A DNA stretch of 43,849 nt, taken from IMG/VR virus record IMGVR_UViG_3300036826_000328, positions 1 to 43,849 of that record; one strand, 5' to 3'. Source of the DNA: a virus. The position numbers were made by a program, and so were the translations under genes. A model generated the notes under the pieces. It saw only the letters and a list, made by a program, of their open reading frames with translations. It was not told where the DNA came from and did not search any database. Below, in pieces: positions 30,619 to 37,337 of the stretch (within the stretch, counting starts at the first letter, position 1; each line of letters starts with the position of its first letter).

Positions 30619-30954
30619 TTTCTCCCCCAATCACCCAGAACGGCCGCTGGCATTCCATCGGCCGCCGCGCTATAAGCCCGGCCATCGCCCCCCTCTTTAG
30701 GGCAGGCGGCTTGCCGGTCCTACAGCGCGCATGTGATCCCCAAATCCCAGGCGCTGCGGCTGGCCCGAAATCGCTACCAGCGAGAGCCCCGGCCTTAGCG
30801 CCGGGGCTTTGGTGTCGAGGATCGGGTCCGCAGCCAGAACCCTATTATGGGAAATTCCACAGCGTCAACGACGGCGCCGAACCCGTCGCGCTGGCGTCGT
30901 AGGATGGGGCGCAGGGGGTTGTTTTTGCCGGTATTTGCTGTAAAGAACGGCAGA
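30619..30954. promoter_or_regulatory. Divergent control region between initiator and repressor candidate
   Basis: 336 bp without a convincing ORF. It holds a terminator-like hairpin at 30785-30808 and, just before the repressor ATG, an imperfect palindrome (CCGGTATTT with AAAGAACGG around GCTGT). Candidate -10 elements for the minus operon include TTATAG in GGGCTTATAGCG (30668-30680). No matching -35 is clear. It is the expected site for divergent early promoters. Confidence 0.5.
30785..30808. terminator. Strong hairpin, terminator-like
   Basis: The stem AGCCCCGGC pairs perfectly with GCCGGGGCT (9 bp) across the loop CTTAGC, followed by TTTGG on the plus strand. The T-tract is short, but the stem is very stable. 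It may end a short transcript from the divergent region or insulate the two operons; a small RNA upstream cannot be excluded. Confidence 0.55.
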
Positions 30955-31503
30955 ATGGCAAATGGGATTGGGGATCGCGTTGCCGTGACAAGCTGGCCGG
31001 AAATCCGCGCGCGATTTGTCGAGCGCGTCGCGCAGCGCGGTCAATCCATCGCTCAGGTCACGCGCGCGGCGGGCATCTCGCCGGACGCGCCATACCGCGA
31101 TCGCGGCGGCATCCCCCGCCTCGACACGCTGGACAAGCTCGCCGCTTCTGTCGATTGGCGGCTGCAAGATCTGCTCGGCCTCGATCACGAGGTCGATCAG
31201 ATATTGATCAAGGCCGCGGTGATCATTGTCCGCCGCGCTTTCGGCAAGCAAAGCGACGACGAGCTCGCCCGTTGGCTGGCGATCGTGATCAATCAGTTGT
31301 CAAAGGAACGCGACGCAGGCGGCCAAATAGACGGCGTGCTGATCGATCGATATTCACAGACATTGATCGAACTAAAGGCGCGGGGCCAATCGGCAGGGCC
31401 AGAATCAGCAGCCATCCCGCCAGATGCCAGCCAAACGCCCCGGCCAGCCGCGGCGCCTCGGGGGCGGCGTCGAAGCCGAAAATCAGAACCGCCGTCAGAA
31501 TGA
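30955..31503 (+). CDS. XRE/CI-like repressor candidate
   Basis: A 182-residue protein starting MANGIGDRVAVTSWPEIRAR. Residues about 15-65 (FVERVAQRGQSIAQVTRAAG, then GGIPRLDTLDKLAASVDWRL) form an XRE-type helix-turn-helix, with the characteristic PRLDTLxKLA at the end. The C-terminal part is helical to about residue 145 and then basic low complexity, where it overlaps an opposite membrane-protein ORF. It is divergent from the replication operon, the normal place for a lysogeny repressor. No LexA-type protease dyad is visible, so induction may not be RecA dependent. Genuine coding of the last 40 codons is uncertain. Confidence 0.7.
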   Translation: MANGIGDRVAVTSWPEIRARFVERVAQRGQSIAQVTRAAGISPDAPYRDRGGIPRLDTLDKLAASVDWRLQDLLGLDHEVDQILIKAAVIIVRRAFGKQSDDELARWLAIVINQLSKERDAGGQIDGVLIDRYSQTLIELKARGQSAGPESAAIPPDASQTPRPAAAPRGRRRSRKSEPPSE

Positions 31504-31732
31504 CGGAGGCGCCGCTCGGCCCGCCGCCCAGCAGCAGCGCGATCGGCACAGCAAAATCGAGCGCCAGGAGGGGATGGTTAATCGCGGCGCCGGCGGCAAC
31601 GCCGCCGATCGCGAAAAAAACGCCGCCCGCGATCTGAACCCATCTGCCGCGGCGGTCGAGACGCTGGCGGCGCTCGGCTGTGACGCACGCCACAAAAGCC
31701 GCGGCGAGGCGATCATCATTCGGATCATGCAT
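31289..31732 (-). CDS. Small membrane protein, convergent overlap with repressor candidate
   Basis: The ORF from ATG 31732 (MHDPNDDRLAAAFVACVTAE...) encodes three likely membrane segments: WVQIAGGVFFAIGGVAAGAA, a long hydrophobic run beginning LDFAVPIALLLGGG, and WHLAGWLLILALPIG. Such a hydrophobicity pattern is unlikely by chance in a shadow frame. It overlaps the last 215 bp of the repressor candidate on the opposite strand, so at least the overlap zone is constrained in only one of the two. Could be a superinfection-exclusion type moron. The ribosome binding site is weak. Confidence 0.5.
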   Translation of the reverse strand: MHDPNDDRLAAAFVACVTAERRQRLDRRGRWVQIAGGVFFAIGGVAAGAAINHPLLALDFAVPIALLLGGGPSGASVILTAVLIFGFDAAPEAPRLAGAFGWHLAGWLLILALPIGPAPLVRSMSVNIDRSARRLFGRLRRVPLTTD

Positions 31733-31834
31733 GCAGGCCGTCCCGGTTCGGTGCTGGCGGATTTTTTCGAGGGTGGCGTGGTTAACGACGCAGCCCAAAG
31801 AACCTGTCCATTAACTGACAGTCGGATTCCCGCG

Positions 31835-31909
31835 TCAAGCGCCGGCGGCCGATTCGGTGATGGGAAAAATCACAGAACCTTCTTGACGTGGTTCTGTGAC
31901 GGTAGCCAT
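31835..31909 (-). CDS. Short ORF (24 aa) spanning an operator-like inverted repeat
   Basis: ATG at 31909 with GAGGTG eight bases upstream, stop at 31835. It encodes MATVTEPRQEGSVIF and nine further residues. The ORF spans a perfect 10-bp inverted repeat. It could be a leader peptide or a chance ORF on the back of a regulatory site; it has no recognised family. Confidence 0.4.
   Translation of the reverse strand: MATVTEPRQEGSVIFPITESAAGA
31870..31899. promoter_or_regulatory. Perfect inverted repeat TCACAGAACC-N10-GGTTCTGTGA (operator)
   Basis: Two 10-bp arms match exactly around a 10-bp spacer. The spacer contains TTGACG (31883-31888), a good -35, with CATGAT at 31907-31912 as a possible -10 (18 bp apart). 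A dimeric repressor bound here would cover the -35 of the early plus-strand promoter that reads into the gene at 31951. Confidence 0.7.
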
Positions 31910-31950
31910 GATCGGGGCACCTCGTTTCTGGGGATCGCGAGGGTCCTGAA

Positions 31951-32175
31951 TTGCAAAGACACGATTGCGCCTGGCCAAATTGCCCGAAGCGGGTGTCGAC
32001 GCGGCTCCTGATGTGCGCGCCGCACTGGCGCCGCTTGCCGGCGTCGGTCCGGCACCACGTCTGGGCAACCTATAAGCCGGGAGAGGCCGATCTCGGCGGC
32101 GCCGAGCACCAGGCCGCGATCAAAAACGCTGTCGCCTGGGCGCGCAAGGCGAGCCGCAAGGATATGCCGAAATGA
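31951..32175 (+). CDS. Small zinc-binding early protein
   Basis: A 74-residue protein from a TTG at 31951 with GAGGG upstream. Residues 6-26 hold a C-x4-C-x10-C-x2-H pattern (CAWPNC, then MCAPHW), a compact zinc site seen in small phage proteins. The rest is helical (HHVWATYKPGEADLGG, AWARKASRK). It is the first gene after the operator/promoter region and probably the first early gene. Function unknown; DNA or RNA binding is plausible. Confidence 0.78.
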   Translation: MQRHDCAWPNCPKRVSTRLLMCAPHWRRLPASVRHHVWATYKPGEADLGGAEHQAAIKNAVAWARKASRKDMPK

Positions 32176-32396
32176 CCGCGCTCCGCGTCGTGCTCGACGA
32201 GCGGCGCTTCCGGCGGCTCGTCGCCGGCGAGGTCGTGTCGGCCGCCGCGGGCGGCGAGCGTGTCGAGCTGATCCTTTCCGACATCGGCTGGACCGCGATG
32301 CTGCGCGCGGTCTGCGACGCGATCGAGCCGCCGCCGGATCCGCCCGAGGCGCGCGAGTTTCTGCCGAACGAATTCACTCGGGAGCGCCAGGGGTGA
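32172..32396 (+). CDS. Hypothetical early protein
   Basis: A 74-residue protein coupled to the zinc protein by an ATGA overlap. The sequence (LRVVLDERRFRRLVAGEVVS, ERVELILSDIGWTAMLRAVC) fits a small alpha/beta protein typical of alphaproteobacterial phage early regions: an N-terminal strand, the F-R-R-L-V-x-G-[EK] turn, and a helix ending IEPPPDPP. Function unknown. Confidence 0.68.
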   Translation: MTALRVVLDERRFRRLVAGEVVSAAAGGERVELILSDIGWTAMLRAVCDAIEPPPDPPEAREFLPNEFTRERQG

Positions 32397-32430
32397 CCAC
32401 GGCGATATTCACGCCGCCGGTGACGGCCGC

Positions 32431-32483
32431 TAAAACGAAAATGCCGGTCGCGTTGGGACCGGCATCTCGCAGAGGAGGATGGG
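32431..32483 (+). promoter_or_regulatory. Leader with perfect hairpin and Shine-Dalgarno of microprotein module 2
   Basis: TAAAAC is followed by a perfect 9-bp hairpin (ATGCCGGTC at 32441-32449, loop of 7, GACCGGCAT at 32457-32465), then GCAGAGGAGG and the ATG at 32484. The order of elements matches microprotein module 1 at 25.6 kb. Confidence 0.7.
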
Positions 32484-32555
32484 ATGGGCAAACATCCCAA
32501 GCTCCGGCTGCGTATCCTGGTGATCTTGCGGCTAATCGTCAAGATCATCCGGTAA
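32484..32555 (+). CDS. Microprotein 2 (23 aa, KH-KL family)
   Basis: A 23-codon ORF beginning MGKHPKLRLRILVIL and ending VKIIR, with AGAGGAGG five bases before the ATG. It is paralogous to the 25-aa microprotein at 25708: M-x-KH-x-KL, then an Ile/Val-rich centre with VI, VK and a terminal Arg. Conservation extends to codons (AAG/A-CAT-C-C-AAG-CTC). A longer ORF in another frame (GTG at 32393, 70 codons) covers the same stretch but lacks its own good ribosome binding site. Function unknown; small cationic amphipathic peptides of this kind can act on membranes. Confidence 0.65.
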   Translation: MGKHPKLRLRILVILRLIVKIIR

Positions 32556-32607
32556 CAGCCGAGGGCGGTCAACCTGCGGGTTGGCCGCTCTCCTGCGGGG
32601 CTTAAAG

Positions 32608-33480
32608 ATGATCGGCCCCGATATCGTGATCCGCTGTTCGGCCTTGAGCCAGTACCCGGATTGCCCCCGGCGCGCGGCAGCACGGCTCTTTTGGCGCGAG
32701 ATCAGCGCCATGGGCTACCGGCTGCGGTCGACGCCGCGCGGCATCGGGGCGGCGATCGGCACCGCGATCCACCGGGCCGCCGAGATCACCTTGCGCGAAA
32801 AGGCCAAAAGCGGAAGCTTGCCGCCGTCGACGGTCGCCGCCGACGTCGCCGCGGTGACGTTGGCCGAGGACCTCCGCCAGGGCGAGATCGCGTTCGACGG
32901 GCCCTCGGGCGCCACCCACAACCGGGTCGAGGCCGAGGTCCAGGCGGTCGGCATGGCGCGCGCCTATCACCGCGTCGTCGCCCCGCAGGTCGAGCCGCTC
33001 CTCGTCGAGGAGCGGTTGGAGGCCGAGGTGGCTCCGGGCCTCGTCTTGTCGGGGCAGCCCGACGTCGTCGCGCGCGAGCCCGAGCGCATTCGCGACCTGA
33101 AAAGCGGGGCGCGCGCCGGCGGGAGCCACACCGCCCAGCTCGGCGGCTATAGTTTGCTGGCGCGCTCGAACGGCATCGACATCGCCGACGCCGCCGTCGA
33201 TTTCGTCCGCCGCGTCGCGGTCGGAAAGCCGCAGCCCGACCCGGTGTCGAGCCCGGTGCCGATCGCCCCGGCGGAATTGACCGCCGCCAACGTCCTCGCC
33301 CACATCCGCCGCGACCTCGAGGTGTTCCGCGAGGGCGACGACGCCACCGGCACCCCGCCCGGCCGCGCCGAGGCGTTTTTGGCGAACCCGAACTCGATCT
33401 TGTGCAGCGCGAAATTCTGCCCGGCGTTCGGAACCGAGTTTTGCAGAGAAGGCAATCCGGAAAAATCAAACGCTGTCTAG
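32608..33480 (+). CDS. Cas4/RecB-like PD-(D/E)XK nuclease with cysteine cluster
   Basis: A 290-residue protein. It has cysteines near the N-terminus (IRCSALSQYPDCPRRAA) and three close together at the C-terminus (LCSAKFCPAFGTEFC), the arrangement that holds a 4Fe-4S cluster in Cas4/AddB-type nucleases. The core has GLVLSGQPDVVA and then RIRDLKSGARAG, giving the D and the D-L-K of the PD-(D/E)XK active site, and AQLGGYSLLA with the RecB-family Q-x3-Y motif. It should act as an exonuclease next to the annealing/ATPase genes downstream. A GGGG-type ribosome binding site precedes ATG 32608. Confidence 0.87.
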   Translation: MIGPDIVIRCSALSQYPDCPRRAAARLFWREISAMGYRLRSTPRGIGAAIGTAIHRAAEITLREKAKSGSLPPSTVAADVAAVTLAEDLRQGEIAFDGPSGATHNRVEAEVQAVGMARAYHRVVAPQVEPLLVEERLEAEVAPGLVLSGQPDVVAREPERIRDLKSGARAGGSHTAQLGGYSLLARSNGIDIADAAVDFVRRVAVGKPQPDPVSSPVPIAPAELTAANVLAHIRRDLEVFREGDDATGTPPGRAEAFLANPNSILCSAKFCPAFGTEFCREGNPEKSNAV

Positions 33481-33506
33481 TGACTAACGCGGAGGAGGCC
33501 ATCGAC

Positions 33507-34172
33507 ATGACAGACGAGTTCCAGCACAAATATATAATTGTTACTGTAAAAATGATTGATCTTCACAATGCACCCTGGGAGCCAGCGGCGCGTTTGGAGA
33601 TATCTTCTGCGTTCAACTCCTTAAAAAGAAGCATTCAGCAGTTTGGCCTTCTATATCCACCGTTGGTGACGATGAGGCAGCCAAACGGTAGCGGATATAT
33701 AATTTGTGACGGGCATCGCCGCACAAATGCATGTCGTGCATTAAATTGGACAGAGATGCCGGTAAGAATAATGCCGGGTGAGGCAGAAAAGCTATTTGCC
33801 GAGGCGTCCGGCCATGTGCAGAAAACGACGGCGGTTCAATGGATCGAAATTTATTTGGGTGGGGGCGCCGTGGCGAGCGGACCAACGAGAACGAATATTA
33901 AAAAACTGGAGCAAACCGTAGGAAAAGAATTTTTGGTGGAATTGATAAACGCGAAGATGAGCCCGCAAATTTGGCAGGTGGCCAATGCCATGCATAAATA
34001 TTGCGACATACCGGAGGAAAGAAAATCGGATACCCTGCATTGGATTTTACGACACAAGCTCACGCGAATCGTAATGCAGTGGATCCATGGCCAGAACCCG
34101 GTGGAGGAATTGCGAAACGCGTTTCTCGAAAATCGTGCGCCAGGGTTTGGGTTCAATTTAGCGGCGGAATAG
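33507..34172 (+). CDS. ParB/sulfiredoxin-like domain protein, AT-rich (recently acquired)
   Basis: A 221-residue protein with GGAGGAGG upstream of ATG 33507. Residues 35-90 (FNSLKRSIQQFGLLYPPLVT, then IICDGHRRTNACRALN) form a ParB N-terminal fold, with the D-GHRR motif at 68-72, which binds nucleotide or cuts DNA in relatives. The remainder is helical and not recognised. It has clearly lower GC than all neighbours and different codon use (many AAA, ATA and AAT codons), a sign of recent transfer. It might regulate transcription, segregate a plasmid prophage, or be a defence/counter-defence gene. Confidence 0.82.
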   Translation: MTDEFQHKYIIVTVKMIDLHNAPWEPAARLEISSAFNSLKRSIQQFGLLYPPLVTMRQPNGSGYIICDGHRRTNACRALNWTEMPVRIMPGEAEKLFAEASGHVQKTTAVQWIEIYLGGGAVASGPTRTNIKKLEQTVGKEFLVELINAKMSPQIWQVANAMHKYCDIPEERKSDTLHWILRHKLTRIVMQWIHGQNPVEELRNAFLENRAPGFGFNLAAE

Positions 34173-34179
34173 GCTCCCG

Positions 34180-34446
34180 ATGCGCGACGACGAGATCGGC
34201 TTTGTCTTTACGACGCTCGCCGCCAGGGAAACCGGATTAGGGGCCGACATCATGATCGGCGACGAGACGCCGCTGGTCATCGCCGTGGCCGTCCTGCCCA
34301 CTGACTTTGCGGCCGTCGCCGCGATCCGGCGCTGGGTCATGCGGCACCGCCAGGCGCTGATCGACCACTGGCAAGGCCGGACCTCGAGCGCCGAAATGAT
34401 CCGGGCTCTCGACCTCAAATCGCAGCGAGGATTTGGCGATGTCTGA
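34180..34446 (+). CDS. Hypothetical protein in recombination operon
   Basis: An 88-residue protein (MRDDEIGFVFTTLAARETGL...). It has alternating hydrophobic stretches (TPLVIAVAVLPTDFAAVAAI) and a basic helix (RRWVMRHRQALIDHW). Its last codons overlap the ATG of the next gene, so it is probably coupled. The GC content returns to the phage average, which marks the end of the AT-rich insertion. Function unknown. Confidence 0.66.
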   Translation: MRDDEIGFVFTTLAARETGLGADIMIGDETPLVIAVAVLPTDFAAVAAIRRWVMRHRQALIDHWQGRTSSAEMIRALDLKSQRGFGDV

Positions 34447-35464
34447 CGAACGCAGCACGTTGCCGCGGCTGGCCGAGCCGCGCGGCCGGGCGCGCGCGCT
34501 CGAAGCGGTGCGGATGATGGGCGACGGCTTCGATGTCGATGCCTGGCATTGCATGGAGGCGCGCGACGATCAGCTCGTCGCCGAGGAAATTCTGCACGGC
34601 GCCGGCTCGGCGAGCTTTGTCTACAGCTTCGAGATCAACCGCAAGCTCACGACCGGGGTCAGCGTCGTCGGCGCGCGCCACCTGGCGGCGCATTACAAGG
34701 GGTTGAAGCACCGCCTCGTCGCCTCGATGCAAAAGACCGGGGCGCTCTTCACCTTTACCAGCTATCCCGCCGAAAACCTGCCGATGTCGGTTTCGGCCTC
34801 GGTCGTGCACGAGCTCGCCGACGAGGCCGATTACTATGCCGCGGTCTGCGAGATGCTCGATCTCAAAACCGGGAACGCCATCCAGGTCGAGCGCCGCGAG
34901 GCGCGCTTCGAATATTCGCGCGACGGCAATCCCTACGAGCGCCCGAACTATTCGACGATCGCGCAGTCGAAAGCCTATCGCAACGCGGTCCTCGCCCTCG
35001 TCCCGCAGGACGTCTTGATCCGCTGGAAGCTCGAAATGCTAAAGCTCGACCGCAGCGAGCTGATCACCGACAGCGTCCTCGACCAAAAGCGCGCGAATGT
35101 CCTGCGCTTTGCCGCGCAGCGGGCGATCGCGCTCGACCGGCGCGCGGTCGAGGCGTTGACCCTCGACCAGATCGCCGGCCTCGGCGACGCCGCCCGCGAA
35201 GGCCGATTGCCGGCCTTTGTCGAGGCGGCAAAAGCGGTCGGGCTCGATCTCGCCGCCGAGGACGGAAAATCACCGGTGCCGGAAGCCGCGCCGGAGCCGC
35301 AGGAGCCCCGTCGCCGCGGCCGGCCACCGCGCGCCGCCCCGGTAGCGGAAGGCCCGCCGGCGCCCGCCGCCGTGGCGCAGGAGGCGCCTCCGCAACAGCC
35401 GGCGGCCGAGCCGCAACCGCCACTCGCGACGCCATCCGGCCGGCGCGTCAATTTCGAGATGTGA
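34439..35464 (+). CDS. Recombination-associated protein with AT-hook, possible single-strand annealing protein
   Basis: A 341-residue protein from ATG 34439 with GAGG upstream. The core (ASFVYSFEINRKLTTGVSVV, GARHLAAHYKGLKHRLVASM, then QSKAYRNAVLALVPQDVLIR) has the block order of phage recombination/annealing proteins of the RecT/Erf kind, though I cannot place it in one family. The C-terminal 80 residues are Pro/Ala rich with an AT-hook (PRRRGRPPRAAP), the same core as in the GapR-like protein. The flanking nuclease and SMC-like ATPase genes support a recombination role. Confidence 0.6.
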   Translation: MSDERSTLPRLAEPRGRARALEAVRMMGDGFDVDAWHCMEARDDQLVAEEILHGAGSASFVYSFEINRKLTTGVSVVGARHLAAHYKGLKHRLVASMQKTGALFTFTSYPAENLPMSVSASVVHELADEADYYAAVCEMLDLKTGNAIQVERREARFEYSRDGNPYERPNYSTIAQSKAYRNAVLALVPQDVLIRWKLEMLKLDRSELITDSVLDQKRANVLRFAAQRAIALDRRAVEALTLDQIAGLGDAAREGRLPAFVEAAKAVGLDLAAEDGKSPVPEAAPEPQEPRRRGRPPRAAPVAEGPPAPAAVAQEAPPQQPAAEPQPPLATPSGRRVNFEM

Positions 35465-35470
35465 GCGGCG

Positions 35471-37162
35471 ATGATCCGGATCCGCGTCAGGAATTTCCGC
35501 GGCTGTGCGGCGGCCGATATCGACCTCGACCCGGTGGCCTTGGTCGCCGGCAGGAACGCCGCCGGCAAATCCTCGGTGGCGCAGGCGGCGGCCGCCGCCC
35601 TCGTCGGCGACCCGACGATCGCCGGGCTCGCGACCAAGGGCCGGGCGAGCCTCCTGGTGCACGACGGCGCCGCCGCCGGCTCGGTCGAGATCGAGGACCC
35701 GGCCGGGCGGGTGCGCGTCTTGTGGCCCGAGGCCGCGGCTTCCGCCACCGGCATCGCCCCGCAGGCGAGCGCCTATGCCGCCGGCATGATGTCGCTCGCC
35801 GAATTGGCGCCGCGCGACCGCGGCGCCGTCCTCGCCCAGTGCCTCGAAGCTGCCCCCGACCGTGACGATGTGAGCGCGGCGCTCGCCGCGGCCGGGCTCG
35901 GCGAAGAGACGATCGTCGCGGCGGTCTGGCAATTGCTCGAAGACCGCGGCTGGGACCACGCGTTGCAGCTTCGCCGCGACAAGGGCGCCGAGCTCAAAGG
36001 CCAGTGGCGCCAGGTGACGGGGCAGAGCTGGGGCTCGCGGGTCGCGGCGTCATGGCTCCCGGCCGATTGGACGAGCGACCTCGACGACATGACCGCCGAG
36101 CGGCTCGCGGCCGAAAGCGAGGCGGCGAGCCGCAGCCATGACGAGGCGGTCGGAACCCGCGCGGTCTCCGAGGCGCAGCGCCAGCACTGGGCGGCCGAGG
36201 CGGCGAGCCTCGACGAGCGCCGGGATCTGCTGCGCGACGCCGAAGCCGCGGCCGAGCACACAAACACCGAGCTCGAGCAGGCTCAGGCGGCGCGGGCGGC
36301 GTTGCCGGTCGGCGGCACCGGGGCGCCGATGCCGTGCCCGCATTGCGGCGCCCTCGTCGATCTGGTCAAGGTCAACCTGGTCGAAAGCCGTCTCGTCGTC
36401 GCCGAGGCGATTTCGCCGGCGGATCTGAAAGCGCGGCGGCTCCAGATCGCCGAGGCCGATGGCGCCGTGTCGCGGCTCGCCGCCGAGCTCGGCCGGGCCG
36501 ATCGCGCGGTCGAGGCGGCGCGCGCCCGGATGCAGCAGGCGAGCGAGGCGTCGCATCGCCTGGCGCAATTGCCGGCGGGCCCCGCCGCAGCAGCCGATAC
36601 CGCGGCGGCCAAGGATGCGGTCGATCGGGCGCGGGCGCGCGAGCGCGCCTGGCATCAGCGCAACGAGGCCGCCGATCTCTCCGGCAAGATCGCCTCCAAT
36701 GAGGTGCTCCTCAAAATCCTCGCCGGCGACGGGCTGCGGGCGGAAAAGCTCGGCCGCGTCTTGGCCGCGTTCAACGGGGGCCCGCTCGCCGAATTGGCGG
36801 CGGCGGCCGAGTGGCCGGCGGTCGCGGTCGAGCCCGACATGACCGTGACGTTGGGCGGCCGACCGTATCTCCTGTTGTCGAGCTCGGAGCAATACCGGGC
36901 GCGGATCGTGCTGCAGGTGGCGATGGCCGGGCGCGACGGCTCGTCGATGGTGGTGATCGACGCCGCCGACCTCCTCGACGCGCCGTCGCGCTCCGGGCTG
37001 ATGGCATTGCTCGACCGCGCGCAGATGCCGGCCCTCGTCTGCATGACGGCAAGTCGCAAGGACCAGGTGCCCGACCTCGCCCGCGCCGGCCTGGGCCGAA
37101 GCTACTGGCTCGACGCCGGCGCCGCCCAACCGATCGGCGAGCTTGCGGAGGCCGCGGCATGA
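35471..37162 (+). CDS. SMC/RecF/SbcC-like ATPase with zinc-hook
   Basis: A 563-residue protein. The N-terminal Walker A is GRNAAGKSS (27-35). Two Ala/Arg/Glu-rich coiled-coil arms flank a CPHCG zinc-hook near residue 290. The C-terminal half carries the ABC signature-like LLSSSEQYRARIVLQVA and Walker B SMVVIDAADLLD. This is a small SbcC/Rad50-like architecture. With the RecB-like nuclease and the possible annealing protein it forms a recombination/replication-repair module. The signature has S-S-S-E instead of S-G-G-E, which is common in RecF-like phage members. The start lies 6 bp after the previous gene. Confidence 0.87.
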   Translation: MIRIRVRNFRGCAAADIDLDPVALVAGRNAAGKSSVAQAAAAALVGDPTIAGLATKGRASLLVHDGAAAGSVEIEDPAGRVRVLWPEAAASATGIAPQASAYAAGMMSLAELAPRDRGAVLAQCLEAAPDRDDVSAALAAAGLGEETIVAAVWQLLEDRGWDHALQLRRDKGAELKGQWRQVTGQSWGSRVAASWLPADWTSDLDDMTAERLAAESEAASRSHDEAVGTRAVSEAQRQHWAAEAASLDERRDLLRDAEAAAEHTNTELEQAQAARAALPVGGTGAPMPCPHCGALVDLVKVNLVESRLVVAEAISPADLKARRLQIAEADGAVSRLAAELGRADRAVEAARARMQQASEASHRLAQLPAGPAAAADTAAAKDAVDRARARERAWHQRNEAADLSGKIASNEVLLKILAGDGLRAEKLGRVLAAFNGGPLAELAAAAEWPAVAVEPDMTVTLGGRPYLLLSSSEQYRARIVLQVAMAGRDGSSMVVIDAADLLDAPSRSGLMALLDRAQMPALVCMTASRKDQVPDLARAGLGRSYWLDAGAAQPIGELAEAAA

Positions 37163-37335
37163 GCCCAGCGGTGCCGCTAATCGAGCAAATCCACTGCGTG
37201 GAGCGCGAGATCGCGCTCCGGGAGCGCGCTTACCCGCGCTGGGTCAAAAACGGGCGCATGTCGGCGATCGAGGCGGATCGCGAGCTCGCCCGCATGCGCG
37301 CCGTGCTCGACACGCTTTTGGACTTGGCGAGGTAG
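37159..37335 (+). CDS. Small helical early protein
   Basis: A 58-residue protein coupled by an ATGA overlap to the ATPase. The sequence (IEQIHCVEREIALRERAYPRW, then KNGRMSAIEADRELARMRAV) matches a pattern common in alphaproteobacterial phages: a helical hairpin with E-R-E-[IL]-x-[LM]-R and YPRWV. It may be a cofactor of the ATPase. Function unknown. Confidence 0.72.
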   Translation: MSPAVPLIEQIHCVEREIALRERAYPRWVKNGRMSAIEADRELARMRAVLDTLLDLAR

Positions 37336-37337
37336 CG

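Noticed and set aside
32393-32605. 70-aa ORF from GTG 32393 covering the second microprotein
   Set aside because: It overlaps the hairpin leader and the strongly initiated microprotein, which has a paralogue; this frame has no family or independent ribosome binding site. Not fully excluded.
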